Source of the DNA: Talpa occidentalis
Taxonomy: Eukaryota; Chordata; Mammalia; Eulipotyphla; Talpidae
Direction of reading: 5' to 3'
DNA length: 64,000 nt
Assembly: GCF_014898055.3 (NCBI RefSeq)
Contig: NW_023603184.1
Coordinates: 116,612,615 to 116,676,614, forward strand
Shown here: piece by piece, positions 10,383 through 22,039 of the stretch
Position numbering within the stretch: the first letter of the stretch is position 1
Layout of the letters: every line of letters begins with the position of its first letter
Notes under the pieces: model-generated
The model's database searches: none
Told to the model about the DNA's origin: nothing
What the model saw: only the letters and a program-made list of their open reading frames with translations
Program-made: the position numbers and the translations under genes

Positions 10383-11639
10383 CAAGGAGGTAAAACCAAT
10401 TTTATTTAAATCTCAAAGGTAAGATGGTGTCAGTTGACACTTGTGGTGCATGGATATAATGACTAATAATTGAGTTAACCCTTGGTAGTTTTTCTTCCCC
10501 ACATATCAGAAGAACGTCCATGTTTTTGAAAATAAATTCTTTCCAAATATGAATTCTTAAAAACTTTATTACAAATGTCCTATCCCAATTGAAAATACGT
10601 AAAACATTTTCTAGACCCACTATTCCAGATGAGAGTGGAAGGTTTGTGTACCATTCTTATAATTTCATTTCAGTAGATCTGGGTAAATATTTAATTTTTA
10701 TTGTATACCTATAAATAAAGAAATGCTGAATGGCCAATGACTTGCTCCCTTATATTTTAAATAGCAAACTGCATAGAATGTGTTTAGAACCTCTAATTAG
10801 ATGTATTGAGCTGAGTTTAATTGGTGTGAGCAACTGAAACAGATTTGTGTGGTGATTTTTCTGTATTATTTTTCTGTATTATTGTTCAACTTTTGCAGGT
10901 AAGAGTTAAGCTACAGGCCATATGACATGAGGTTAGTTTAACTTTTTTAGTGGCTTTTGATGGATTTTCTTGTCGATACAAACTCTTTAGTTATTTTTTT
11001 AATGCAAAATATTGATCTTAACTATCAGCTGCTAATCTAAACAGATGCATGGACCTGAGAACATTTGTGGCAGCATCAGTGGGAGCACTTGACTCCAAGC
11101 CAGGGCTTAGAATTTGCTTTCTTTCACACGGGCCACTTCTCTGATTTGCCTCGTTTAAAATTATGACTTCTCACCCTGAGGTTTAAGGATTTTTCTTAAA
11201 CTTTATATCAAAAATTACATAAAATATAGACCACTGACAAAATTAATGTCAGTCTACTATCTTATGGGGCCAGTGATACTATGGTTTTAAAATCTAAAAT
11301 CTGTTAGTTCTGCTTCTGTGGACCTGTTTGGGGAACATTCTTCCCTGATGAGTACTGTGACCTGTCTTTCCCAACTCCAGAGAACCAGCAAGTACTTACA
11401 GCATATTTGGAATCATGTGGCTATGGAATCATTTCATTTCTGTCAACCTGTGAGTATGTTTGACTACTTATCAAATATAGGTAAATGTTGTTGTTAATGT
11501 TAATAAAATACAAAGTCATTAAAAGTACAGGTAAGTTAATAGTCATCTTTGTTTTTAGAAATTATGGTCGTGAGGTATGAGAATTATGGAGATTATCGCG
11601 TGGCTTTCTGATTGTTTTGTTTTATATTTAAGAAGAGAT
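10383..11639. other. Unannotated AT-rich DNA
   Basis: No repeat family recognised. The segment 10790-11160 is free of obvious transposon sequence and has TAAT-type words. I have no direct evidence of conservation. Confidence 0.4.
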
Positions 11640-11824
11640 TTGCATAATAGGCAAAAAAAATTGAAACAAACTAAAAGTCCAACCTAAGAAGACTAAATAA
11701 AAGCTGGCATATTTTTGTGACTGAATATTAAATAGTCATTCAAAACCGTGTGATAGTGTAAAATATTGAATAACAAAGAAAATACATTAGTAAAACATTA
11801 TTATATGGCAAGAAGCAGAATATA
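11640..11824 (+). mobile_element. Ancient LINE-1 3-prime UTR, left part
   Basis: GCATAATAGGCAAAAAAAAT, then AACAAACTAAAAGTCCAACC and GACTGAATATTAAATAGTCA, match the 'aactggaaacaacctaaatgtccaac' to 'atgcagccattaaaaa' block of an old L1 3-prime region. The element continues after the SINE at 12104. The SINE is therefore the younger insertion. Confidence 0.7.
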
Positions 11825-12103
11825 GGGCTTCCCCGGTGGCGCAGTGGTTGAGCGCTGGGTTGCGAAGCTGCCCGCAGCCTATGCAGCGCCAGTTCGATCC
11901 CCGGCTGCTCCCCGGCCACCGGAGGAGGGTCCCACATGGCGCGCAGACCTCTCCTGCCGCCCGCTGCTCCCCTCAGCAGTGTACCTCGGTCCTTCTGCCT
12001 GCTCTGCTCCCCGCTCTGGCTCTGGTGAATTCTCTCACCCTCCCACGCTTCTGACTATACCCAGAGCTTGTATGAATAAATAAATATATCTTAAAAAAAA
12101 AAA
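11825..12103 (+). mobile_element. tRNA-derived SINE, subfamily B, CpG-rich young copy
   Basis: Complete plus-strand copy. The head GGGCTTCCCCGGTGGCGCAG carries a canonical pol III A box (TGGCGCAGTGG, 11837-11847), and a B box (AGTTCGATCCC) starts at 11891. The body has the B-subfamily markers GCTCTGGCTCTGGTGAATTC and CTTCTGACTATACCCAG. It retains many CpGs, which decay quickly, and has a perfect TSD of 14-15 bp (AAGAAGCAGAATATA; 11810-11824 and 12103-12117). All this points to a recent insertion with an intact internal promoter. Confidence 0.95.
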
Positions 12104-12300
12104 AGAAGCAGAATATAAACCAGTATCATGGTACGATACTATCTTTTAACCAACTATAGACAGGCGGATGGTATATAGGACAAAAGGATATCATTACAAA
12201 GTTGTTTATATTCGGGTAATAAAATTACTGTTTTTATAAATTTCCTTTCACTTTCTAAATCTTCTGTAATTTCAGTTCTATGAGGAAATTTCTTTTTGAG
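12104..12300 (+). mobile_element. Ancient LINE-1 3-prime UTR, right part
   Basis: Continues the interrupted old L1: an ACCAGTATCATGGTACGATA block, then TAAAATTACTGTTTTTATAA and a TTTCCTTTCACTTTCTAAAT ending, like the 'gattttttctttttctgtattttctaaattt' tail of these elements. Confidence 0.65.
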
Positions 12301-13140
12301 GATCCTTTTATTAAAGAGTTTCTATTGTCCCATAAATAAATCAATCTTGGTGGCCCTTAGCCTTTTCCATCCAGTAGAAATGCTAACGTGGTTTAATATT
12401 TTGGGTATGTGAGAAGATGCCGATTAGCTTTTGCTGGCAGTCCTCTTCCTCAGTCTTGCTAATGATGTCTGACACCATAACTGGGGGACAAAGAGCAGCT
12501 GGACCTTCATTCTCAGGGAATAGGAAAGGCCTCCCTTAAGGGCTATGAGGAGATGGGGAGTCATTTAAAAGAGGTAAGAGGTTATAAAAAGCCCTCCCTT
12601 ATCTCTGAACAAAAGTGTATGTGCATATAGGTGTGTGTGGCATATACCTATAGAGTGTTTTTCAATAAGGGAAAATTGTAATTAGAACCAAGTGCTGCTC
12701 TGGGCTATAGAGGGCCATTACTGGCCCTTCTGCAGAGTTGCAGATGGACAGAATTATGTTGCCTTAATAATGAAACTCTTAAGTGCCAGCTGTCATACAG
12801 CATGGCAGCCCTCCACACTAACAAAGCCCTCATTAAATGGTTTGCTGGGAATAATTTGCCACTCTCCTTGCCTTTCTAGCAACTGACAACTCCACCCCAC
12901 CTCCACTCCCCCAAGACCTCCAGTGGACACCGTTAATCACTGAAAAAAGAGTCTGAGTGAGTGTGTGATGTGATGGTAATTTTTTTTATACTACATGTCT
13001 TCATATTATTTTTATGCCCTGTTTCAAAAGTTTTTAAATGAGGTTGGTAGCTAACATCCTGTGCTATCATTCATTCTGTGGCAAAATAATAATTGCTAAT
13101 TTTCTTCTTCAGAGAACCAGAGCTTTATCGGAATAGCATT
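12301..13140. other. Unannotated DNA
   Basis: No repeat family or exon recognised. It flanks the paired octamer motif at 13141. Confidence 0.4.
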
Positions 13141-13160
13141 ATGCAAATGACTATGCAAAT
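13141..13160 (+). promoter_or_regulatory. Paired octamer (POU/OCT) motifs
   Basis: Two perfect ATGCAAAT octamers at 13141-13148 and 13153-13160, starting 12 bp apart, in repeat-free DNA. ATGCAAAT is the classic site for POU-domain factors. Whether it is used is unknown. Confidence 0.5.
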
Positions 13161-14455
13161 GTCAACCAGAGGAGTATCTGGGAAAAAAAGTTCAGATAAA
13201 ACCTTCCGAACACATCCAAACTTGTCTGAAAAAAATAATAACTGAATATTTTAAACTATAAGGTCACTATGGTAGCAAAGGGAATTTATTGCTAATGAGA
13301 ATATTTCATGGAAGCTCTGCTCTCACAATAAAAGAGGTAGGGCATATATTAGTATTTATTCTAGCTTAATTTACTTCTGGTACTACAATTGTCTTTGTCA
13401 ACTGTTCAGTCTCTTTGGGGTGAGTCTCTTCATCTTTTGTATGATCCAATAGTTCAGAATACTTAATGTTCAGCCTATTAGCATTAAGAATTAATCCTTT
13501 ATTTTTTCCACTGATAATATATAATGAGTGTTTTCAACTTTTTCACGTTGAATTTTTGGAAGAAAGTGCTTGTTAATACAGACAAATAAGTTCAAATGTC
13601 TCAAGACATAACTTCTAGGGTATAGGTAAAGAAAGGCTTGTCTTTAAAAACTTTACATTATTTCTCAGGATTCACCTTTTGGAGCTCTGGGAAAACAGAC
13701 CGATTAAAGGAAGGGTGCCCTCCAGCTCTGTTTATTTTACACTTGTTGAATGTATATATTTAATGATCAAAAAAAGGAAAAATTATTATTTAGTAAATTC
13801 TGTGTTAATAAAAATTCAAGGTTTTATTTTTGTTCTTTTCTTTAAGGGTCAATTCTTTGATTTCGATATATGAGAAGACTATTTAAAAGGCCCTTGCTTT
13901 AAAATCTACATAAATAATAAAATTCATACCCAAGAGTGACCTATAAGATAACAGGAGGAAAACCAAAGGCCTTTCATCTTAAATATCTCACCCACACTGC
14001 CCTGAAATTCCACTGAAAAGTTCTCTCTATGATGCAGTTCGTTGCCAGAAAGTAGTGATTATTGAGCTAGTGTGAATGAAGCTGGGCTGCCTGCACCTGA
14101 ACCAGGGGACAGTCACAGAAAATGAGGACCCTGGGGCCCCAACCTAATGCTACCATCAGAATCACTTTTGGGGGCCTGATATTTGCATTTGCAGCAGACT
14201 GCACACTAAAATGCTACATTAGATGGTGACAAATTAAAGGAATAAATATTTAGTTTCCTTATAAGGCCCTTAACCAAGGCAATAAAGGAGGAAGTAGTTT
14301 TATGGAATGGATGGGTAGAAGGAAATGGGCCACAGTGAGAATCTGAAGAATGGAAAGGAGATGAAGAATGGAGAGAAGAGAAAATGATGGTGACTAATGA
14401 AAACTTCAGTGAATTGACACTTTCGTCAAAGGCCAGACCCTACTGAGGTTTCTGG
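13161..14455. other. Unannotated DNA, possible hAT MITE trace
   Basis: Mostly unrecognised, AT-rich at 13200-13920. The part near 14120-14240 (CCATCAGAATCACTTTTGGG, then GATATTTGCATTTGCAG) weakly resembles a MER-type hAT element ('agaatcacctggg', 'tttgcatttctaac'). Confidence 0.35.
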
Positions 14456-14610
14456 ATAAAAGAACTCTGGAGCGAAGCGTTTGGAGTCCAACAGACCTGT
14501 GTGTGACCACAGCTACTATCTACACTAATTAACATCTCTGAAATCAGTTTCCTTGTCTGCACAATGGGTATGAAGGAAGAGATATGAGGATTAAAAGTCA
14601 CTGAATAGGT
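14456..14610 (+). mobile_element. MIR SINE
   Basis: Sense MIR order: CTGGAGCGAAGCGTTTGGAG, TCCAACAGACCTGTG, TTAACATCTCTGAAATCAGT, TTCCTTGTCTGCACAATGGG, GAGGATTAAAAGTCACTGAA. These match 'tctggagtcagac', 'cttaacctctctgtgcctcagtttcctcatctgtaaaatggg' and 'gaggattaaatgag'. Confidence 0.75.
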
Positions 14611-14629
14611 AAGATAAAAATATCCTGAT

Positions 14630-14900
14630 GGTCAAGGGTGTGGTTTTTGAAGTTGGGTTTCCAGATATCACTGAGTCTCAACTCTAACATTTACTACTTA
14701 TGTGACTATGGCAGACTATTTAATCTGTCTGCACCTGTTTTCTCATACAGTCATTGGTGTTAGAAAATTGGTATTTACCTCCTAGGATAGTTGGGGTGGG
14801 GCTAGATATTAAATGAGAAAAAAATATATTAAGAATCTGTAATCTGTAATTGTCTCTAGATTATAATATGCCGTTCGATAAATGTTAGCTCTCATGATTA
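14630..14900 (+). mobile_element. MIR SINE
   Basis: A second sense MIR directly behind the first: CTCTAACATTTACTACTTAT, GTGACTATGGCAGACTATTT, GCACCTGTTTTCTCATACAG, then TTACCTCCTAGGATAGTTGG and CGATAAATGTTAGCTCTCAT. The 3-prime end word 'aataaatgttagct' is typical. Confidence 0.75.
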
Positions 14901-15652
14901 TTTCAGACATGAAGCTGGCATCTGTTGGAAATTTAATAAATCATAGCTATTATTAGTAGTAATAATCACTCTTGGCTTCAACACAAGGTCTATTACCAAA
15001 ACCCTCTTATGCAATCCTGGCTGAACCCCCATGCCTTGTTCCTAGTCTCTCATAATTGTGCTATTGAGGTTATTTGTGATAACATCTGGTCAGGAGAGTG
15101 ATTATTGTATAGTGGTATATGCACATATAATTGAGCAGAGCTGTATCTGAATCTTTCATGAAGGTGTGTGGGTGGAGGGACCTATTGCCTGGGGTAACCC
15201 GTCCTGTAGGGAGTGAGGTGGCTGTGCAGCAACAGCTTGCTAAGAGCTTATCTCCGGGAAACTAATAGATGCACTTTAAAAAATCATTGAAAATCCAAAA
15301 TTGGTACCCTCTTGAATAAAAAATCTCACATTCCCTCAGGTTCTGGCTTGTTTGCCTCTTGAGTCGAACTACCCATTAAGCCTCACAACGAAGGCGCCCT
15401 CTTTTTCATGGCTTGAAACAATTGTAATATTTGTACCTCTGGAAAATGCTATGTATCTGCTTTTAAAAATTCCTCAAATTGGAGTCAGTGTCCAGCTCAT
15501 TTATTATCCATTGTTGTCACATAGTCCTTGCAATCGCTGTTAAAAGAGAAAAAAAGAAAATATTCAGGAAAGCTGTGTAACCTGAACTTCTTGCTGGGCA
15601 TTGAAGTAATTTATATTTAAATATAAACTAGAGTGGGGGTAATATGGTACTC
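14901..15652. other. Unannotated DNA
   Basis: Nothing recognised. The short open frame at 15352-15543 has no recognisable domain. Confidence 0.4.
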
Positions 15653-15676
15653 AGTGTGTGTGTGTGTGTGTGTGTG

Positions 15677-15710
<34 letters not shown>
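15653..15710. repeat. Compound (TG)n-(GA)n microsatellite
   Basis: A pure TG tract (15653-15677) joined by a TTG-type linker to a pure GA tract (15680-15710). Such compound, uninterrupted tracts are usually length-polymorphic. Confidence 0.97.
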
Positions 15711-15715
<5 letters not shown>

Positions 15716-16309
15716 CGCAAGTTCTCATTTCACTTGGGCAAATATGACATGAGCAGTGGGAAGCACTCAAAGGCACTTAGATGGGAGAATTCTCTGGTGT
15801 GAACATTTTGAGTTTGGCGACCATGCTTCTACCTAACTTGGTTTTGCAAAGCTGAAATAACTGGATGCCAATGCTTTGTGTCTATTACATTTAAGACTTT
15901 AAAAAAACATCATGGATGACATTATTCTTCTGATAGCTCAAGCTGAGTTCTGCCATAAATAGAAATGGAACCCCTATTGCATGAAAAACAGGTCTCAATG
16001 TCCCTATTGTCTCCCCATTGGTCCACTGGGGAGTGGGTCTACTAAAAATTCTCTGGAGCATGGTTGTTGTTGCTTTCAAATTTTTAAATTACTTATTAAA
16101 ACAGATAACTTGCTTGTTCTCCTGAAATACATGAAAACAGTAAGCAAAAAAATGCACAGTAGAAACCAAAGAAATCTTTCAATTAGTGAGAGGTTAAGAG
16201 AGGAAATAGGAAGGCTCATGTATCCCAAGTATATAAGCAAAACATAGTTATTCTTTGGATCAGGATAAAATTAGTATCACTACTAAAGCATCAGATAATC
16301 TTTAAAATG
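15711..16309. other. Unannotated DNA
   Basis: No repeat or exon recognised. An open frame at 15981-16247 (88 codons) shows no known domain. Confidence 0.4.
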
Positions 16310-16380
16310 CAGGTTAACAAATATTTGTTACCTACTGCATGCTTTGGTAGAAAGTGCTGGCCAAAAAAAAGAGGCTATCT
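16310..16380 (-). mobile_element. LINE-2 3-prime end, left part (antisense)
   Basis: AACAAATATTTGTTACCTAC and TGCATGCTTTGGTAG match antisense L2 ('aacaaatatttattgagcgcctactatgtgccaggcac'). Split by the following SINE. The match resumes at 16661. Confidence 0.65.
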
Positions 16381-16660
16381 TGGGCCTCCCCGGTGGTGCA
16401 GTGGATTGAGCGCAGTGCTGTGAAGCTGTCCGCAGCCTCTGCAGTGCCAGTTTGATTTCCGGCCAGCCAGGGAGATACCCACATGGCATGGCAGACCTCT
16501 CCTGTCTCTCCTGCTGCTCCCCTCAACAGACTCCCTAGAACAGTCCATCTGCCTGTTCTGCTCCCCACTCTGTCTCTGGTGAATCGTCTCACCCTTCCGT
16601 GCCTCTGTACCCCAGTTCTTGTGTAAAAATAAATAAATCTTAAAAAAAAAAAAAAAAAGA
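16381..16660 (+). mobile_element. tRNA-derived SINE, subfamily A
   Basis: Plus-strand copy from GGGCCTCCCCGGTGGTGCAG through GTTTGATTTCCGG (B-box position, mutated) and CTGTCTCTGGTGAATCGTCT to TAAATAAATCTTAAAAAA plus a long A tail. TSD AAGAGGCTATCT (12 bp, perfect) at 16369-16380 and 16661-16672. The open frame of 114 codons on the opposite strand lies wholly in this SINE. Confidence 0.94.
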
Positions 16661-16775
16661 AAGAGGCTATCTCCAAGGAACTTACAGTCTAGCAGGAAAT
16701 TAAAAAAAAAAGCAAAGCAACCTACAACAATGCTGGGTATATAAAACTGGAATATGTGACACTTAATAGGTGTCA
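16661..16775 (-). mobile_element. LINE-2 3-prime end, right part (antisense)
   Basis: Continues the split L2: AAGGAACTTACAGTCTAGCA matches 'gagcttacagtctagtggg'. Part of the first 12 bases is the SINE target-site copy. Confidence 0.65.
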
Positions 16776-18039
16776 GTTTGTGGGCTCTCTATTAATAACT
16801 ACAGAAAATGTAAGATTTTTCAAAGTATTGGTGAACTGTCAGTATGTTTGTACAGGGAAGTGACCAATCAAAGAAGTAATTGCAGAAACCTAATCTGATG
16901 GAGTTAGGCAGGAAAGATTGATCCAGGAAGGAAGGATCTGAAGGCTGGAGATTGAGCAGAAAAGTGCTGTAGGAAGTGCTGCTGTCTATAGCTAGGGTAG
17001 ACTCCAAAGGTATAGAAAAGGAAGAAAGAATAACTATGTGCCCAATGTCTTTATTAGTCAACTAATTCCTTTGTGAGAGCTTTTAGGATAATGTAAACTA
17101 TCGCCAAAAAATGCATCCCTACCATTTAGTCTGTTGGTGTGCATGTTTATGTTTACCAGAGGAAAATGATAAAAAAATTCTGGTAATGAATTATATGGCA
17201 GATGAGACTTAGCAAGTTGTCCTTTTGTAATTTTGCCACCTGAGAGTCCTGTTGCCTATGACCAATATGACATTCAGTATGGTAAAAGCACTGCTTAAGT
17301 CTTTCAAAAAAGGAAGAAAAATTGGAAAATGAAGTTCGACATTACTTTAATTTATGAATATACTGGGCATTCAGAGGGGAAAAGAAAACTTGGAATTTTG
17401 AGAGGTGTGGGAGGGAAAGGTTAAGCATATGGTATATGCTAATTCAATGTATATCGTTCTATTCATTGATACTGTTTTTCTCTCTTGCTTCCACAAATAG
17501 TTATAAACAAGAGAAAAATAAAAGAATTGGGTACAGGGCTTAGCTCCTTGGTCATAATCCACTGGGGAACATATGTTCCATAGAATATTTATGAGGGATG
17601 ATCTTTGTAATTGGTAGGAAAGTGTTCTCAAGTGTTGCTATGAGTTAGAAATTGTGTGTAATTATGGACTGATTCCCCTAAGCAATTCTCATCAGGCAGG
17701 TAAAGTTCCTGTCTGAAATCTGAGATCTTTAACCCTTTAATATCATGCTGCTGAAAAAAGTCACTTTGTCTTCAAAAACTTCAGCTCTCAGAGACTGTTT
17801 TAAATACTCAAATATAGTCCTCCTCCTGTTACATTCATCTTAAAATGACCTCTTAACCATACTATTTTCTTAATCTCTCTTTTCCCATTAGTTGATGAGT
17901 TTCATGGGAATCTGTAGCTCTATATCCAGTCTTCACCTCTTCTTTGAGCTTCAGATTTCTATACCCAGTTGTTAACTCAGCTTTTCTACTTGAATATTTC
18001 ATAATCACCTCAAATTTATTCTGACCAAAAAAATACTCT
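16776..18039. other. Unannotated DNA
   Basis: No exon or repeat family could be supported. The minus-strand frames at 16792-17061 and 17371-17631 carry no known domain. Confidence 0.4.
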
Positions 18040-18620
18040 TTCCTTGGCAAGTGTACTTCTCACCATGTCTTCTCCATTGCCAGTATTCTTAGCCCAAGCC
18101 TTGGAACCATCCTTGACTCTGCTCTCTTCACTCATATACTGTGGCCAATCCATCAAGTATCAAGTATCTAATCCTCAAGTATGTCCTAAGTGTATTTGTT
18201 TCCCATCATCCTCAGTGCTACTATCTGAGTCCAACTACCATCCTACATTTGTAACGGTTTTTGAAATTGTCTCCTTGATGAAGTAAAAGGTAAATCAGTC
18301 TATTTCCCTGCCCCCAAACCTCCAGTGGCTTCCTACTAAGGTTATAATAAATTCCCAGATATTTGGCCTGCCAAAACCCTATTGTACCTGACAGAATCTG
18401 ACATGTTCTCCGTCATTTTCTTCAGTGGATCAGTTATAATGGGCCCTTTTTAGAATCTCAGAGAAGCACAGAGCCTTTGCAAACCTCTGTAGAGCACTTC
18501 TCCCCTAGATCTAATCTGTCTTATTTGCTCTGATATCTCCAGCACTAGAAAGGGTGACGTAAATGTGGTGAATACTAGATAAATATGTCCCAGCTGAAAG
18601 AATGAATACAGTCAGCATTA
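18040..18620 (+). mobile_element. LINE-2 fragment (sense)
   Basis: The segment shows several L2 words in order: CTTGGAACCATCCTTGACTC, TGGCCAATCCATCAAGTATC, CCTCCAGTGGCTTCCTACTA, GCACAGAGCCTTTGCAAACC, CTTCTCCCCTAGATCTAATC, and near the end a decayed 'cctggcacatagtaggcgctcaataaatatttgttgaatgaat'. All frames are broken. Confidence 0.7.
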
Positions 18621-19140
18621 TAGAAATCCCAACTTGCAATCAAGGTATTATCAAGAGCAGGGCAAATCCAAATCTCCTAGAAAATTCAGCAAAATGGAAG
18701 AAGGAGTATAGAAAACACTTCTATTTTCCTATAAGAAGGTGTATACACATACACTAATATATGATACATTAATATATGATAGGAATGCATTATAATTCTA
18801 GAGATCACATCATCAAGAAACTATGTAATCACTTTCACATCTCTTTTATGACAAATGCTAAATATTCCCAGAGAAAGGAGAGGTAATATTTAAAAGTATA
18901 TCTGTGCATGGATTTGATTTTTGCATGGATAACTCATAATGGCAGGTGTTTTACATATGAATTTGGATATGGAAAGATTACTGGGGCAGTGCAAATGAGA
19001 AATATCACTATTTAGCTGTTTTTTTTCTAACATGTGCTGTGATAAATGGTGAGTGCATACCAGACCACTTTTGAAATCAAGCCCAAAACCAAATGTATTT
19101 TTAAATGAAATGAAACATTTACAAAATATTAATTTCAATA
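18621..19140. other. Unannotated AT-rich DNA
   Basis: No repeat recognised. A short duplicated word (TAATATATGATA) occurs near 18755-18781. Confidence 0.4.
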
Positions 19141-19620
19141 TTGAACAATAAAATAATATACTTAATCCTCCATTTTAAGCATTGCTTGGTCAGGAGAGCA
19201 GTTATTCCCTCTTTTACAAAGAGCTGACAATTGACTTCTTCCATGCTTGAAAGCAAATTACTAATGAGCAAGCCTGATTATTATATAATTTCATTTAATT
19301 CAACTTTCTCTCTTGACCATTTAAAGATACATAAAAAAACTTCTTCTAAAGAAACCTTTTAGCTTTTCTTCCCTCAGGATTGCTATTAATAAGTACACCA
19401 AAAGCAAGAAAGATTTGAGCTATTTTAAAATATGCAACCCATAGTAATGAATTAATTACCATATAATACTTAAAGCTTTGATTATTCGTACATGAGAGCT
19501 TCCATTATTAATGATTGCTTATGAAATTAATCTTTCTAATTTCCATTATGATTCAAATTAACTTGATTAGTTGGTCTCATGATTCACATTTCTATCAACC
19601 TCTACTTTTAATTTCTGAAG
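19141..19620. promoter_or_regulatory. Candidate conserved noncoding block rich in homeodomain cores
   Basis: Repeat-free and dense in TAAT/ATTA cores, e.g. GAATTAATTACCATATAATA (near 19450), TTAATGATTGCTTATGAAAT and AAATTAACTTGATTAGTTGG. This composition is typical of developmental enhancers in gene deserts. AT-richness alone also raises the TAAT count, so this is a composition-based inference. Confidence 0.35.
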
Positions 19621-21039
19621 CATGAAATGACATAAAATGTCTTTAGGGGAAAAGCACTTAAAATTAAGATTTTACTTTGATGTGCTAAGTAAATGAATTA
19701 AATGAATAATAATTGAACTTTGTTTTCACACACTGTCCTCTGGTGTTTAAATGTCTACATTGCATGTTAAAATAAAAACCCAAAATGAAATGCAAAAAGT
19801 TAATAGCTTCTTGCACGTGGAAAGGTAGTTTATGTTTTGTCTAATAGTTATCTGCCTTATCAGGATTGTGGGTTAATGAATAGAAAATTCAAGTGACATG
19901 ATGCAAATTTAACATGTTTCCAGTAATTCAAACTAAAGACTTATTGAACGTATGTGTATGTTGACAGGATATACATGATCTTTCTAGGAATGCATACTCA
20001 TTACTAAAGACGACTTCATTTCCCTGCCTAGATTTTCTGCTGAAGACTCTGGAGTTTTCACTAGAGGTTTTGATTAGATGGTATGATCTCATGCAAGCAT
20101 GAGGAGCAATTAGGCCCTTTAATCAGGGCTCTGCTTTTTTTAGGAACTATGTAATCCTCACAAATACCCCCCAGTTTAATTGTCCATTCCTCCCCGCCCC
20201 CAACATCTTCTCTCCCTTTATTTGAACTGAAATCAGAGTTAAAGCCTTTTAAAACTATTTCTCTATTGCACTTTATTTTAAGTCACTTTTGGATTGGTTG
20301 GAGGCTGAATTTTTGTGGATTTAATTTTTTATTGTTTTTAATTTTTTTAAGCAATCTCTTCCACCCCCCACTTCCATTTTATTTTAAATGATGATTGTAT
20401 TCATGCTGCTTTTTCAAACGAGTCTAATTTTATTTGTTTGGTAGCATTGGCTTAGGAAGCTAGATGGGATATGGGAAATGATAAAGGCAGTCTGAGGAAA
20501 TTTATCATTTCATGACAATATGTTCACTGAGGACTAGTCATTCTAAGTAATTAGCATGACGCCATCAGGGAAAAGCTACTTTCTGGGGCTGTGTGTATTT
20601 ACAGGTACATATATTTCCTGGAAGCTGAAAGGACAGTTTTCAGACACATTAACAGGGGCATTTCCTGCTCAGCAGGGAGGGTTGACTGGATGACTGCTTA
20701 AGTGATTTGTCAATACGGAGAATCTGTGACCTAGAACATCCTCTCATAAATTTCCCACCGCAGGGCAGTGACATGTGATGCTCAGCAAAGCCTGTTCTCA
20801 CGTGATCTCCCTAAGATGTGAGGTTTCCTTTTAGAGTTGCTTATACCCTGGAGAATTAGGACTAGCAGTCTGATGCTTTCTCTGGAGGAATGTGAAGTAT
20901 ATACACATTGAGAAAGAAATGTGTCTTACAGATCACCTGCTTAGATGGATGACAGACCTTCTGGTTATCCTCAGGATGTTCCATTTTGAAGGTTCATGAG
21001 TGCAGAGAGCCTGCTTGACTTTGCTCACTCTTCAACCCC
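19621..21039. other. Repeat-poor AT-rich DNA
   Basis: About 1.4 kb without a recognisable transposon. The part 19960-20145 (CATTACTAAAGACGACTTCA, GTTTTGATTAGATGGTATGA, GGAGCAATTAGGCCCTTTAA) looks enhancer-like by composition only. Confidence 0.4.
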
Positions 21040-21115
21040 TTGTAGCTAGCAAAAAGTGCCTGCCATGTACTAGGCATTCAATAAAGATTTGTTAAAGGAA
21101 TAAATGAGTAAAAAT
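21040..21115 (+). mobile_element. LINE-2 3-prime tip
   Basis: TGCCTGCCATGTACTAGGCA followed by TTCAATAAAGATTTGTTAAA matches the terminal L2 words 'gcctggcacatagtaggcactcaataaatgtttgttgaa'. Confidence 0.65.
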
Positions 21116-22039
21116 TGGCATGCTGAAATCCAAAGCATCTAACTGATGATTTTTTAATATTCTATTATCGATATCACTCTCTACATCTAATCTATGTTTT
21201 ACACCTTGAAAAGAGATTACTCTGGAAGTTATCCTCTAGCAATGCTGCAGAGACTAACAGGAGTTGGGATGTGACTGGCCAGGCCCTGTGTGCAAGCTTC
21301 AGTTTGGAGTCCCCAGGAGGTATGTACAGCTACTTCAATCTAGACCACCTCTGTTAAACAAACTTTATCTCCTACCTCTGACAATTACCCTAAGTACACC
21401 CTCCCCAGTCCTCTTGCATTAGGATCTCCCCAAGATCAGGTCCTGTATATTTTTTAAAGTATCCCCAATATGTATATTTTTATATTATGCAAATTCTTAA
21501 TCAGTCTGTCTTGTTTAGATTGTATACATCATTATAACTGACATTCTCATAACTACTGTGTGATCAGTAAGATTCCAGTATGAAATTCTGCTTTTTATTT
21601 ATTTATTTATTTATGAAATTCTCCTTTTTTAAAAAACAAAAATACCATGCTCAAAGAGATGACTTACCCCACAATATAAGGTGTCACTTTCTCTATGGGA
21701 TCTTTAAAACAAGCACCTTTTGAAAAAACAAAGGTGAATAAAGTTCCAGCTAAAATCTGCACCCCCCCACCCCCCAAAAAAAGAAGCAAAATCTCTCCCA
21801 AGGAGTCAGTTCAACTAGATTGTGAAAACTCAAGGTTCTTGAAATCCATGCCTAAAAGAATGAGGTCAAGGAAGAGTGGAGTCTCCTTACAACACCCCAC
21901 CCCTGCCTAAGGTATATCGTCTTCCTGACAGACCCAGGAGACTCTGTTCCCTTCAGGGAGGCCAGGCCTACCAAGGCCTAGAATCATCTTCACTGGGTAC
22001 ATTACAAGGACCACAAATGTTTCTTCAGAAGGTGATAAT
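21116..22039. other. Unannotated DNA with small simple repeats
   Basis: Contains an (ATTT)n tract at about 21594-21616 and a C-rich/A-rich junction near 21764-21785. No exon or transposon recognised. Confidence 0.45.

Noticed and set aside
11837..11901. tRNA gene-like A and B boxes
   Set aside because: They belong to the SINE head. The sequence between and after the boxes cannot fold as a tRNA and continues into the SINE body and tail.
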